Positions 8,241 to 16,388 of a stretch of 64,000 nt of DNA are shown here, in pieces. The position numbers and the translations under genes are program-made. This DNA is from Mesorhizobium sp. ORS 3324. Lineage in GTDB: Bacteria; Pseudomonadota; Alphaproteobacteria; Rhizobiales; Rhizobiaceae. The DNA is taken from NCBI GenBank assembly GCA_000824825.2, contig LM655194.1, forward strand, positions 155,929 through 219,928. Reading direction: 5' to 3'. The first letter of the stretch is position 1. Each line of letters begins with the position of its first letter. The notes under the pieces are model-generated. The model was given only the letters and a program-made list of their open reading frames with translations. It made no database searches and was not told the DNA's origin.

Positions 8241-8522
8241 TTGTCCACGACGTTCCAGAAAGTCGCCAAGATCATTGCCGACACCAGCGAGATCGATATC
8301 GACACCATCACGCCCGAAAGCCACACCATCGACGATCTGGGCATCGACAGCCTCGATTTCCTCGACATCGTCTTTGCCATCGACAAGGAATTCGGCATCA
8401 AGGTGCCGCTGGAGAAGTGGACGCAGGAGGTCAATGACGGCAAGGCCTCGACCGACGACTACTTCGTCATGAAGAATCTCTGCGCCAAGATCGACGCGCT
8501 CGTCGCGGCCAAGGCCGTCTGA
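8241..8522 (+). CDS. acpXL: Acyl carrier protein AcpXL (very-long-chain fatty acids for lipid A)
   Basis: 93-residue acidic carrier protein that holds the growing 27-hydroxyoctacosanoate-type chain before its transfer to lipid A in rhizobia. The phosphopantetheine attachment site is Ser37 in [11 protein letters not shown]. The sequence [18 protein letters not shown]...[14 protein letters not shown] is diagnostic of AcpXL, as opposed to the housekeeping AcpP. The start is TTG, with a GAAGGA-type ribosome site about 10 nt upstream; no in-frame ATG lies before the conserved N terminus. It is the first gene of the lipid A acyl-chain locus. In the R. leguminosarum order a fabZXL dehydratase gene follows; here only 35 bp separate acpXL from the synthase gene. 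Confidence 0.95.
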   Translation: MSTTFQKVAKIIADTSEIDIDTITPESHTIDDLGIDSLDFLDIVFAIDKEFGIKVPLEKWTQEVNDGKASTDDYFVMKNLCAKIDALVAAKAV

Positions 8523-8557
8523 TGTCGCGCTCACCTGCCTGATCCACAAAGCCGTCC

Positions 8558-9748
8558 ATGAGCAGCCCGCACGACGTCGTCATCACCGGCATAGGCCTTG
8601 TCTCTTCGCTGGGAGAAGGTCCCGACGCGCACTGGCAGAAGCTGACCCGTCCGGGCCTCGAGCCGGTGCTCGATGCAGTGCGCTTCGCGCCCTACACCAT
8701 CCACCCCCTGCCCGAGATCGATTGGAACCTGCAGATCGCCAAGCGCGGCGACCAGCGCCAGATGGAAACCTGGCAGCGGCTCGGCACCTATGCCGCTGGT
8801 CTTGCGCTGGACGACGCCGGCATCAAGGGCAATGACGAGCTCTGCACGACCATGGACATGGTGGTGGCCGCCGGCGGCGGCGAGCGCGACGAGGCCGTCG
8901 ATGCCGCGATCCTCGCCGCTTCCGAAAGCCGCAACGATCGCGACGTGCTGCTCAACGAGAAGCTGACCACTGAATTGCGCCCGACGCTGTTCCTCGCCCA
9001 GCTCTCCAACCTGCTCGCCGGCAACATCTCGATCGTGCACAAGGTCACCGGCTCGTCCCGCACCTTCATGGGCGAGGAAGGCGCCGGCGTCTCCGCTGTC
9101 GAGACGGCCGCCGCGCGCATCCGCTCCGGCCAGTCGACTCATGTGCTGGTCGGCGGCGCATTCCAGACCGAACATTCCGACATGCTGCTGGGCTATGAGC
9201 TCGCCGGCTATCTGCATCGCGGCCCCTGGAGGCCGGTCTGGCAGCGGCAGGGCGCCGAGGGCGGCGGCGTGGTGACGGGCTCGGGCGGCGCCTTCCTGGT
9301 GCTTGAGCAGCGCGAGCACGCGAAAAGCCGAGGCCGCAAGATCTATGCCGAGCTTGGCCCCGTTGTCTCCGGCCGGGCCAGGCGCCGGCGCGGCGAGTTG
9401 AACGCCGAGATCGCCACGCTGCTGAAGCAGGCGGCGCTGCCAAACGGCGAGTTGCTGACGATTTCCGGCGCCTCGGGCGCCCACGCCGCCACGGCGGCGG
9501 AGAAGGACGTGCTCGACGCCAACCCGGCGCTTGCCGTGCGCGCCTTCTCGACGCTGACCGGCCATATGAAGGAAGCGCAGTTCCCCTTCGCCGTGGCGCT
9601 TGCGGCACTCGCCGTGGACCGCAAGGCCGGCTATCCGGCCTTCGATGCAACAGTGGAGCGGCAATTCGAGAGCGTTCCCACAACCGTCCTTGCAACGGCC
9701 ATCGGCTATCACCAATTCGAGGGCCTGGGGCTCATCAAAGCCGCTTAA
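8558..9748 (+). CDS. fabF2XL: Beta-ketoacyl-ACP synthase-like protein FabF2XL, catalytic Cys absent
   Basis: 396-residue thiolase-fold protein with a normal KAS N terminus (VVITGIGLVSSLGEG). At the active site the usual STAC(A/S)SG motif is replaced by MGEEGAG; counting back from the conserved IRSG...LVGGA strand, Glu174 occupies the nucleophile position (Cys173 in the neighbour). The two catalytic-His regions survive as GASGAHAAT and LTGHMKEAQ. This resembles the chain-length-factor subunit of KS-CLF pairs, so it probably works as a heterodimer with the downstream FabF1XL to build the very long chain for AcpXL. The subunit role is inferred; locus identity is well supported by order. Confidence 0.85.
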   Translation: MSSPHDVVITGIGLVSSLGEGPDAHWQKLTRPGLEPVLDAVRFAPYTIHPLPEIDWNLQIAKRGDQRQMETWQRLGTYAAGLALDDAGIKGNDELCTTMDMVVAAGGGERDEAVDAAILAASESRNDRDVLLNEKLTTELRPTLFLAQLSNLLAGNISIVHKVTGSSRTFMGEEGAGVSAVETAAARIRSGQSTHVLVGGAFQTEHSDMLLGYELAGYLHRGPWRPVWQRQGAEGGGVVTGSGGAFLVLEQREHAKSRGRKIYAELGPVVSGRARRRRGELNAEIATLLKQAALPNGELLTISGASGAHAATAAEKDVLDANPALAVRAFSTLTGHMKEAQFPFAVALAALAVDRKAGYPAFDATVERQFESVPTTVLATAIGYHQFEGLGLIKAA

Positions 9749-9760
9749 ATAGTTTTTACG

Positions 9761-9792
9761 CAATTCCGGAGGAAACACACTTCCTGGAATTG
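9761..9792. repeat. Short rhizobial-type inverted repeat between the two fabF genes
   Basis: CAATTCC at 9761-9767 pairs with GGAATTG at 9786-9792, with an inner GGAA/TTCC pair. It resembles, from memory, a dispersed intergenic element common in Mesorhizobium. It fills most of the 67-bp gap, just before the GAGG ribosome site of fabF1XL. Confidence 0.5.
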
Positions 9793-9815
9793 CTCTGGAC
9801 CGAGGCAGACACAAC

Positions 9816-11087
9816 ATGGCCAATCTCCGCGATCACATGGGCAGGCCGATCGTCGCCGTGACCGGCATCGGCGTCGTCACCTCGCTGGGCGTCGGCAAGG
9901 CTGACAACTGGACGGCGCTGACCTCGGGCAAATCCGGCATCCATCCGATCATCCGCTTTCCCGTCGATCACCTGAACACCCGCATCTCCGGCATGGTCGA
10001 TTTCCTGCCGTCGAGCTCCAAGGGTGCGAGCCCCCTCACCTATGAGCTGGCCGAGACGGCCGCCCAGGAAGCGGTGTCGGAGGCAGGCCTCGATTCCGGC
10101 GATTTCGGCGGACCGCTGTTCCTCGCCTCGCCGCCGGTCGAGCTCGACTGGGCCGACCGCTTTTCGCTCTACAACTCCGACAAGAAGGATGCGGGCGCCG
10201 AGAGGTTGCTGCGCGTGGCGCGTGCCTTGAAGGAACTCGACATTTTCGAGACCACGCAGTTCGGCTCGATCGCCGACCGCCTGGCCGACCGCTTCGGCAC
10301 GCGCGGCTTGCCGATCACCCTGTCCACCGCCTGCGCTTCCGGCGCCACCGCCATCCAACTCGGCGTAGAGGCGATCCGCCGCGGCGAGTGCGACAAGGCG
10401 CTGTCGATCGGCGCCGACGGCTCCGCGACGGCCGAGGCGCTGATCCGCTTCTCGCTGCTTTCGGCGCTCTCCACCCACAACGACATCCCCGAGAAGGCCT
10501 CAAAGCCCTTCTCCAAGGACCGCGACGGTTTTGTGCTGGCCGAAGGTTCCGGCGCGCTGGTGCTGGAATCGCTGGAGGCCGCTCTCGCCCGCGGCGCGAC
10601 CATCCTCGGCATCATGCGCGGCTGCGGCGAGCGCGCCGACGACTTCCACCGCACCCGCTCCAAGCCCGATGCTTCGCCGGCGATCGCCACGGTGCGCGCA
10701 GCCCTTGCCGATGCCGGCTTGAGCGAGGACGAGATCGACTACGTCAACGCGCACGGCACCTCGACGCCGGAAAACGACAAGATGGAGCACCTGTCGCTGT
10801 CGACGGTGTTCGGCGAGCGGGTCGGCTCGATGCCGATCTCGTCGAACAAGTCGATGATCGGCCACACGCTGTCGGCGGCCGGCGCGGTCGAGGCTGCGTT
10901 CTCGCTGATGACGATGCGCGAAAGCGTCATTCCCCCGACCATCAATTACGACAATCCCGACCCGGCGATCGTGCTCGACGTCGTGCCGAACAAGAAGCGC
11001 AACGCCGAAGTCGGTACGGTCCTGTCGAATTCCTTCGGCTTCGGCGGCCAGAACACCTGCCTTGTCATGGCGCGGGAACCGGTCTAA
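9816..11087 (+). CDS. fabF1XL: Beta-ketoacyl-ACP synthase FabF1XL (very-long-chain)
   Basis: 423-residue KAS II-type condensing enzyme with a complete triad: Cys173 in STACASGATAI, His313 in NAHGTSTPEND and His350 in IGHTLSAAG. It extends acyl chains on AcpXL towards C28 for the lipid A secondary acyl group. GAGG lies 10 nt before the chosen ATG; a second in-frame Met seven codons later (MGRPIVAVTGIG) is also possible. It follows fabF2XL and precedes the dehydrogenase and lpxXL, all on the same strand with short gaps, so co-transcription is likely. Confidence 0.92.
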   Translation: MANLRDHMGRPIVAVTGIGVVTSLGVGKADNWTALTSGKSGIHPIIRFPVDHLNTRISGMVDFLPSSSKGASPLTYELAETAAQEAVSEAGLDSGDFGGPLFLASPPVELDWADRFSLYNSDKKDAGAERLLRVARALKELDIFETTQFGSIADRLADRFGTRGLPITLSTACASGATAIQLGVEAIRRGECDKALSIGADGSATAEALIRFSLLSALSTHNDIPEKASKPFSKDRDGFVLAEGSGALVLESLEAALARGATILGIMRGCGERADDFHRTRSKPDASPAIATVRAALADAGLSEDEIDYVNAHGTSTPENDKMEHLSLSTVFGERVGSMPISSNKSMIGHTLSAAGAVEAAFSLMTMRESVIPPTINYDNPDPAIVLDVVPNKKRNAEVGTVLSNSFGFGGQNTCLVMAREPV

Positions 11088-11124
11088 GCGGACGTTTTTC
11101 CGCTTCCAAAGTACCGACAGGCAA

Positions 11125-12153
11125 ATGCGCGCATTGCAACTTATCGAGGACCGCCGCCTTGAAACGGTGGACCTGCCGCCTCCCCCGCCGCCTTCGCTCG
11201 GCGAAGTGACACTCCGCATCAGGGCGGTGGCGCTCAATCATATCGATGTCTGGGGCTGGCGCGGCATGGCCTTCGCCAAGCGCAAGCTGCCGCTGGTCGT
11301 CGGCGCCGAAGCCTCGGGCGAGGTCGAGGCCGTCGGACCAGGCGTCTCCAATCTCCTGCCGGGACAATTGGTGTCGATCTATGGCGCGCGCACCTGCGGG
11401 CTTTGCCGCGCCTGCCGCGAAGGCCGCGACAATCTTTGCGAGCACGTGTCTGGCGTCCACGGCTTCCACCTCGACGGCTTCGCGCAGGAAAAGATCAACC
11501 TGCCGGCCCGCCTTCTTGTGCCCGCTCCGCCCGGTGTGTCCGAGATCGGCGCCGCGGTCGCGCCCGTCACCTTCGGCACGGTCGAGCACATGCTGTTCGA
11601 CAATGCGAAGCTGGAGCCCGGCGAGACCATCCTCGTCCATGCCGGCGGCTCCGGCATCGGCACCGCCGCCATCCAGCTTGCCAAGCGCATGGGCTGCACC
11701 GTCATCACCACCGTCGGCTCGAACGACAAGGTCGAAAAGGCGAAGGCCCTCGGCGCCGACCATGTCATCAATTACCGCGAGGACCGTTTCGAAGGCGTGG
11801 TGCGCAAGCTGACCAAGAAGAAGGGCGTCGACGTGGTGTTCGAGCATGTCGGCGCCGATACCTTTGCCGGCTCCATGCTCTCGTTGAAGCGCGGCGGCCG
11901 CCTCGTCACCTGCGGCTCGACGTCGGGCGTGTCGACGCAGGTCAACCTGATGCAGCTCTTCCAGCAGCAATTGAAGCTGCTCGGCTCCTTCGGCTGCCGC
12001 ATGGAGAACATGGCCAATGCCATGCAGAAGATGGCAGCCGGCCTCGTCGCTCCGGTGATCGACACCGAAGTCGGCTTCGACGACATCGACGCCGCGCTGA
12101 AGCGCATGGAAGGCCGCGACGTCTTCGGCAAGATCATCCTGCGCGTTTCCTAA
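11125..12153 (+). CDS. Zinc-type alcohol dehydrogenase of the AcpXL locus
   Basis: 342-residue medium-chain dehydrogenase/reductase. The N-terminal GroES-like domain carries the structural-zinc-type motif CGLCRACREGRDNLC; the Rossmann fold has HAGGSGIGTAAIQLAKRMG. Rhizobial acpXL-lpxXL loci contain such a gene between fabF1XL and lpxXL, so a redox step on the very-long-chain hydroxy fatty acid is presumed, but the reaction is not established. The start at 11125 (MRALQLIED) begins the domain; the frame upstream overlaps the end of fabF1XL and is rejected. It lies 16 bp before lpxXL. Confidence 0.85.
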   Translation: MRALQLIEDRRLETVDLPPPPPPSLGEVTLRIRAVALNHIDVWGWRGMAFAKRKLPLVVGAEASGEVEAVGPGVSNLLPGQLVSIYGARTCGLCRACREGRDNLCEHVSGVHGFHLDGFAQEKINLPARLLVPAPPGVSEIGAAVAPVTFGTVEHMLFDNAKLEPGETILVHAGGSGIGTAAIQLAKRMGCTVITTVGSNDKVEKAKALGADHVINYREDRFEGVVRKLTKKKGVDVVFEHVGADTFAGSMLSLKRGGRLVTCGSTSGVSTQVNLMQLFQQQLKLLGSFGCRMENMANAMQKMAAGLVAPVIDTEVGFDDIDAALKRMEGRDVFGKIILRVS

Positions 12154-12169
12154 GGCAGAGGGTCGCAAG

Positions 12170-13144
12170 GTGCTCAAGAAAGCCCGCCGGGACTTCATGT
12201 TCCGCTACGGCCGGCGGCTGCGCCAGATGGAGCACTGGCTGGTGGCGCGCCTCGCTATGGCGATCATTGGTCTGCTGCGTCTTTTGCCGCCCGACCGTGC
12301 GCTCAACTTCGCCGACCGCATTACCCGCCGGATCGGGCCGCTGATGGGACGGCATCGTGTGGCGGTCAACAATCTGCGGCTGGCCTATCCGGAAAAGAGC
12401 GATGTCGAGATCGAGGCCATCGCGTCGGACATGTGGGGCAACATGGCCCGACTGGCGGCAGAATACATCTTCCTCGACGCGCTGTTCGACTTTGATCCTA
12501 ACGCGACAAAACCAGGCCGGGTCGAGGTCCGCGGCATCGACCATTTCGTCGAGATCGCCGGCGAGAAGAAGCCGCACATCCTGTTCACCGGCCACCTCGG
12601 CAATTTTGAGCTGCTGCCGGTGGCGGCCGCCACCTTCGGCATGAACATAACGGCGCTCTTTCGCCCGCCCAACAATCCCTATCTTGCCGACTATATCCAC
12701 TCGACCCGGCGCTCGACGATGGGCGGCCTGCTGCCCTCTTCCACGGGCGCGTCCTTCGCCCTTGCCGCCATCCTGGAGAAGGGCGGCAATATCGGCGTGC
12801 TGGTCGACCAGAAGTTCACCAACGGCGTCGAGACGACTTTCTTCGGCCGCCCCTGCCAGAGCAATCCGGTGCTGGGCATGCTCGCCCGCCACTATGACTG
12901 CGACGTGTATCCCGCGCGCTGCGTCAGGCTGCCGGGAAACCGGTTCCGCCTCGAGATCGAAGACAAGCTCGACCTGCCGCGCACCGAAAGCGGCAGCGTT
13001 GACGTTCACGCCACCACGCAGCTCCTGGCCGACGTCGTCGAGCGCTGGGTGCGCGAGGATCCCGGACAGTGGATGTGGTTCCACAAGCGCTGGGAGATGA
13101 GCGGCCGGCGCCGCAGGCGCGCGGGGGCCAAGAAAGCCGGCTGA
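12170..13144 (+). CDS. lpxXL: Lipid A very-long-chain acyltransferase LpxXL
   Basis: 324-residue LpxL/HtrB-family acyltransferase that transfers the C28-type chain from AcpXL to lipid A at the inner membrane. The catalytic HX4(D/E) motif is HLGNFE with His142. A hydrophobic N-terminal anchor (LAMAIIGLLRLLP) and a very basic C-terminal tail are present. The start is GTG at 12170, 16 bp after the dehydrogenase stop; there is no better ATG before the conserved region. As last gene of the locus it is followed by a symmetric hairpin at 13212-13235. Confidence 0.92.
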   Translation: MLKKARRDFMFRYGRRLRQMEHWLVARLAMAIIGLLRLLPPDRALNFADRITRRIGPLMGRHRVAVNNLRLAYPEKSDVEIEAIASDMWGNMARLAAEYIFLDALFDFDPNATKPGRVEVRGIDHFVEIAGEKKPHILFTGHLGNFELLPVAAATFGMNITALFRPPNNPYLADYIHSTRRSTMGGLLPSSTGASFALAAILEKGGNIGVLVDQKFTNGVETTFFGRPCQSNPVLGMLARHYDCDVYPARCVRLPGNRFRLEIEDKLDLPRTESGSVDVHATTQLLADVVERWVREDPGQWMWFHKRWEMSGRRRRRAGAKKAG

Positions 13145-13211
13145 CCTCCGGGCGGCTTGACCGGCCGACCGGGCGAGTGCGCCGACGATCAGCATACTCG
13201 CCCGAAAGAAA

Positions 13212-13235
13212 GCCGCGGAGATCGCTCTCCGCGGC
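13212..13235. terminator. Symmetric hairpin between convergent lpxXL and the outer-membrane pseudogene
   Basis: A nine-base-pair stem GCCGCGGAG/CTCCGCGGC with a 6-nt loop lies between two convergent genes. No T-run follows on the plus strand, so its action as a terminator is uncertain. Confidence 0.45.
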
Positions 13236-13269
13236 GTCCTCGATTTGCCCGCTGCGAGGCGGGACTGTA

Positions 13270-14105
13270 TCAGCCCCCTACGAACGGCAGGATAAAGTTC
13301 GGCCGGTAAGTATCCATCGTTGCGCCGTTGCGGTCCTCGTCGAGGAGCGAGTTGGAGCCGAAGCTTGCCCGCAGGCCGATCAGGTATTTGTGGACGTTCA
13401 GGTGGCCAAAGGGTTCCGACAAATGGTCGAGTTGATAGCGCCCGAACACGGCGAAAGGCGTGCCGGAAAACCGGTATGTGGCCTGGAGTGCCGCCGTGAC
13501 CGTGTCGAGATGTTCGCCGCTTGCTGAAAGGCGCGAGAAACCAAGTTCGCCATCGAAGCGGAGATTCTCCTGGGCGAAGTAGCGGATCACGCCACGGCCA
13601 CCCCAATCGTCCAAGTGTTCGGACGAGCCGCTGGCGCGGAGTTGACCGTAGTAGACCTGGCGTAGAGCGTCACGTTGCCGAAATAGGCCTGGGCCTCCGG
13701 GCCGACCGAGAAGCTGTAGAGGTCCGAGCTGCCAAGGTCCCCGCCATAGCCGGTAATGGATGCGAAACCACCCAGCGCGTACGCGTTGGGATCGCGCCAG
13801 TAGCCGTGGACAGCGCCGCCGTAGCCGGAAAAATTGAGGCCGTGCCCCCAGATCGAGTCGACGAACGCGTCTGCCTGGACATTCCACCGTGAATCGATCG
13901 GGAAATTGACGCGACCGGTCCCGCCTGCTCCGGTGAAATCTATGTGATTCCCTCCCGCTGCGACGCGGATGCCGCCAAGATAGGCTTCGACGTAGCCGGA
14001 GATATGCGGCTGTGCGAGTTCCTGGTCCAGAACAACCGGCACGTCCGCAGCGAAAGCCGAAGTCGCCGTTGCCGCAATCGCGGCGCCGAGAAGAAAGCGA
14101 TGCAT
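13270..14105 (-). pseudogene. Outer-membrane beta-barrel protein, single-base frameshift
   Basis: The 5' part (start 14105, MHRFLLGAAIAATATSAFAA signal peptide, then Gly/aromatic-rich strands ending in YFGNVTLYA) and the 3' part (QVYYGQLRASG through barrel-like strands to the end at 13270) lie in two frames that meet at about 13658-13661. Inserting one base in the GCC/CAG stretch there restores one continuous protein of roughly 278 residues with alternating-hydrophobicity strands, such as GVIRYFAQENLRFDGELGF. It is therefore a recently broken gene, or a sequencing error. Function unknown; it resembles small secreted barrel or porin-like proteins of rhizobia. Confidence 0.7.
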
Positions 14106-14301
14106 AATAATCCCCAAGCCGTTAAAATTGACAATTCTTGCTTATCACTGTCGTGTCATGCAAACCAGCTTCGGCAATACTGTGAGCCGGCGCATATCGT
14201 TGTTTTCAAAGCATGTGCGACATTGCTGCAACGCTCCGACATCGGCTGGCGCGCAGGCAGCAATTAGCGCCTGCGACTTCGGCGAGCCCCTCCGGCCCGT
14301 T

Positions 14302-14733
14302 TCAGTTGGCCACGACGATTCGCGTGTTGCCGTAGCCGACTTCCCTAACCATCGCATAGAAGGTCGCGGCATTGGCTGTGTGGAGACGCACGCAGCCATG
14401 CGAGGCCGGACGCCCGAGATATCTCACCGCGCCGGTGCCGTGGATGGCGTAGCCGCCGTGGAAGAACACCGAATAAGGCATCGGCGAATTGTCGTATTTG
14501 CGCGAGTACCACATCCGCGCCGTCCATTGCGGCCGGTAGCTGCCGCGCGGCGTGAAGTAGCCCTTGCGGGCCGTCGACACGCTCCAGCGGTAAAGCACCT
14601 GGCCGTATTTGCTAACGGTCATCGTCTGCGTCGACACGTCGATATTCGCGATCAGTGTCGCCGCCCGACTTGCCATCGACGTGCCGAGCAACGTTGCTGA
14701 CAGCACGGCTGCCATGAGAACGGACTTTTTCAT
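14302..14733 (-). CDS. L,D-transpeptidase (YkuD domain), exported
   Basis: 143-residue periplasmic enzyme that forms 3-3 peptidoglycan cross-links or attaches proteins to the wall. The signal peptide starts MKKSVLMAAV and ends near ASRAA. The YkuD domain fills the rest: a QTMTVSKYGQVLYRWSVSTA strand region, the FFHGGYAIHGT histidine motif, and SHGCVRLH with the catalytic Cys. The start at 14733 is chosen for the signal peptide; the longer frame upstream has no domain content. It is divergent from the M20 peptidase gene across about 260 bp. Confidence 0.9.
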   Translation of the reverse strand: MKKSVLMAAVLSATLLGTSMASRAATLIANIDVSTQTMTVSKYGQVLYRWSVSTARKGYFTPRGSYRPQWTARMWYSRKYDNSPMPYSVFFHGGYAIHGTGAVRYLGRPASHGCVRLHTANAATFYAMVREVGYGNTRIVVAN

Positions 14734-14991
14734 GCGATCAAACCCCTCAGATTGCCCCCTGCCATCACGCGGTTTTCTTTCCATCGTTTTGCCGGCAGGT
14801 GCGTTAAATACCACACACTCGTTGACGAAAACGCCAATCCAATGCGGCGAATTTGAACGATTTTCCCGCCATAGTTGCCGTCGCGACACGCACCCTCGAC
14901 GGTTTAGCCTGTTGAGCCTGGGCGGATCATTGATTGGTTGTGGGCAAGAGGCAGCTTGCAAAAGCAGCGCGTTGCTTCTTCAATCCATCGG

Positions 14992-16269
14992 ATGAATGAA
15001 CGACTCCTGCGCGCCGTCGATGACCGGATCGACGACCTGGTGGCGCTGACCGCAGACCTGATCCGCTTTCCGACCGTCAATCCACCCGGCGAGGCCTACC
15101 GGCCATGCGCGGAATTTCTCGGCGCGCGCCTCAAGAAGCTCGGCTTCGAGACCGAGTTCATCCGCGCGGAAGGGACGCCCGGCGACACCGACCGCTACCC
15201 CCGCGTCAATGTCGTGGCTCGCTTCGACGGCCGCTCGCCCGGCGCCTGCGTCCACTTCAACTCGCATATCGACGTCGTCGAGACGGGCGACGGTTGGACC
15301 GTCGATCCTTTCGCCGGTCTGGTGAAGGACGGCCGGGTCTATGGCCGCGGCGCGTGCGACATGAAAGGCGGGCTTGCGGCTTCCGTCATTGCCGCCGAAG
15401 CCTTCATGGAGGTCTATCCCGACTTTCCCGGCGCCATCGAGATATCGGGCACCGTCGACGAGGAATCCGGCGGTTTTGGCGGCGTCGCCCATCTGGCGAA
15501 GCTCGGCTACTTCTCAAAGCCGAAGGTCGACCACGTCATCATTCCCGAGCCGCTGAACAAGGATCGCATTTGCCTTGGCCATCGCGGCGTCTGGTGGGCC
15601 GAGATCGAGACCAAGGGCGAGATCGCACATGGCTCGATGCCGTTCCTCGGCGACAATGCGGTGCGCCACATGGGAGCCGTGCTGCAGGCCTTCGAGGACG
15701 AGCTCTTCCCGGCGCTCGACCGGAAGCTGACGCGCATGCCGGTCGTGCCCGAGGGCGCCAGGCGCTCGACCATGAACATCAATTCCATTCACGGCGGCCA
15801 GACCGATGATTTCCGGCCGGGGCTGCCGTCGCCCAATGTCCCCGATTGGTGTCGGCTGACCATCGACCGCCGCTTCCTGCTCGAGGAAGACATTGCGACG
15901 GTCAAGGGCGAGGTGGTCGGCATCCTGGAACGGCTGAAGCGCGAGCGGAAGAAATTCGATTATGAAATCCGCGACCTGATGGAAGTCCTGCCGCTGATGA
16001 CCGAGCGCGACGCGCCGGTGGTAAAGGCCGTCGCGAAAGGCATCATGGAGATCTTCGACCGCGAGCCGGACTATGTGATTTCGCCAGGCACCTACGACCA
16101 GAAGCATGTCGCCCGCATCGGCCACCTCTACGATTGCATCGCCTACGGCCCCGGCATTCTCGATCTTGCCCATCGGCCGGACGAATGGGTTGGCATCGCC
16201 GACATGGTGGAATCGGCCAAGGTGATGGCGATCGGTCTTAATGTGCTGCTGCGCGGCACAACCGGCTAA
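14992..16269 (+). CDS. M20-family metallopeptidase (ArgE/DapE-like deacylase)
   Basis: 425-residue di-zinc amidohydrolase. Family motifs: the FNSHIDVVETGDGW metal-binding region (HxD), GRGACDMKGG with the bridging Asp, and the DEESGGFGG pair of Glu residues (general base and metal). The dimerisation domain lies near 190-310. It is placed directly upstream of, and in the same direction as, a complete peptide-type ABC importer, so hydrolysis of the imported N-acyl amino acid or dipeptide is a reasonable guess. The chosen ATG at 14992 precedes the conserved N-terminal helix; an upstream extension of the frame has no family sequence. Confidence 0.85.
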   Translation: MNERLLRAVDDRIDDLVALTADLIRFPTVNPPGEAYRPCAEFLGARLKKLGFETEFIRAEGTPGDTDRYPRVNVVARFDGRSPGACVHFNSHIDVVETGDGWTVDPFAGLVKDGRVYGRGACDMKGGLAASVIAAEAFMEVYPDFPGAIEISGTVDEESGGFGGVAHLAKLGYFSKPKVDHVIIPEPLNKDRICLGHRGVWWAEIETKGEIAHGSMPFLGDNAVRHMGAVLQAFEDELFPALDRKLTRMPVVPEGARRSTMNINSIHGGQTDDFRPGLPSPNVPDWCRLTIDRRFLLEEDIATVKGEVVGILERLKRERKKFDYEIRDLMEVLPLMTERDAPVVKAVAKGIMEIFDREPDYVISPGTYDQKHVARIGHLYDCIAYGPGILDLAHRPDEWVGIADMVESAKVMAIGLNVLLRGTTG

Positions 16270-16388
16270 GGCGCAAAAAAACATTTCTCGCAGCGCGATC
16301 CGTCAGCACGAAACACAATTTACTCGCGCGCCAAATCACGCTTCTATCCGCCGGGTTTGCGCAAATTCGAGCAGATGGGAGTTCAGCG

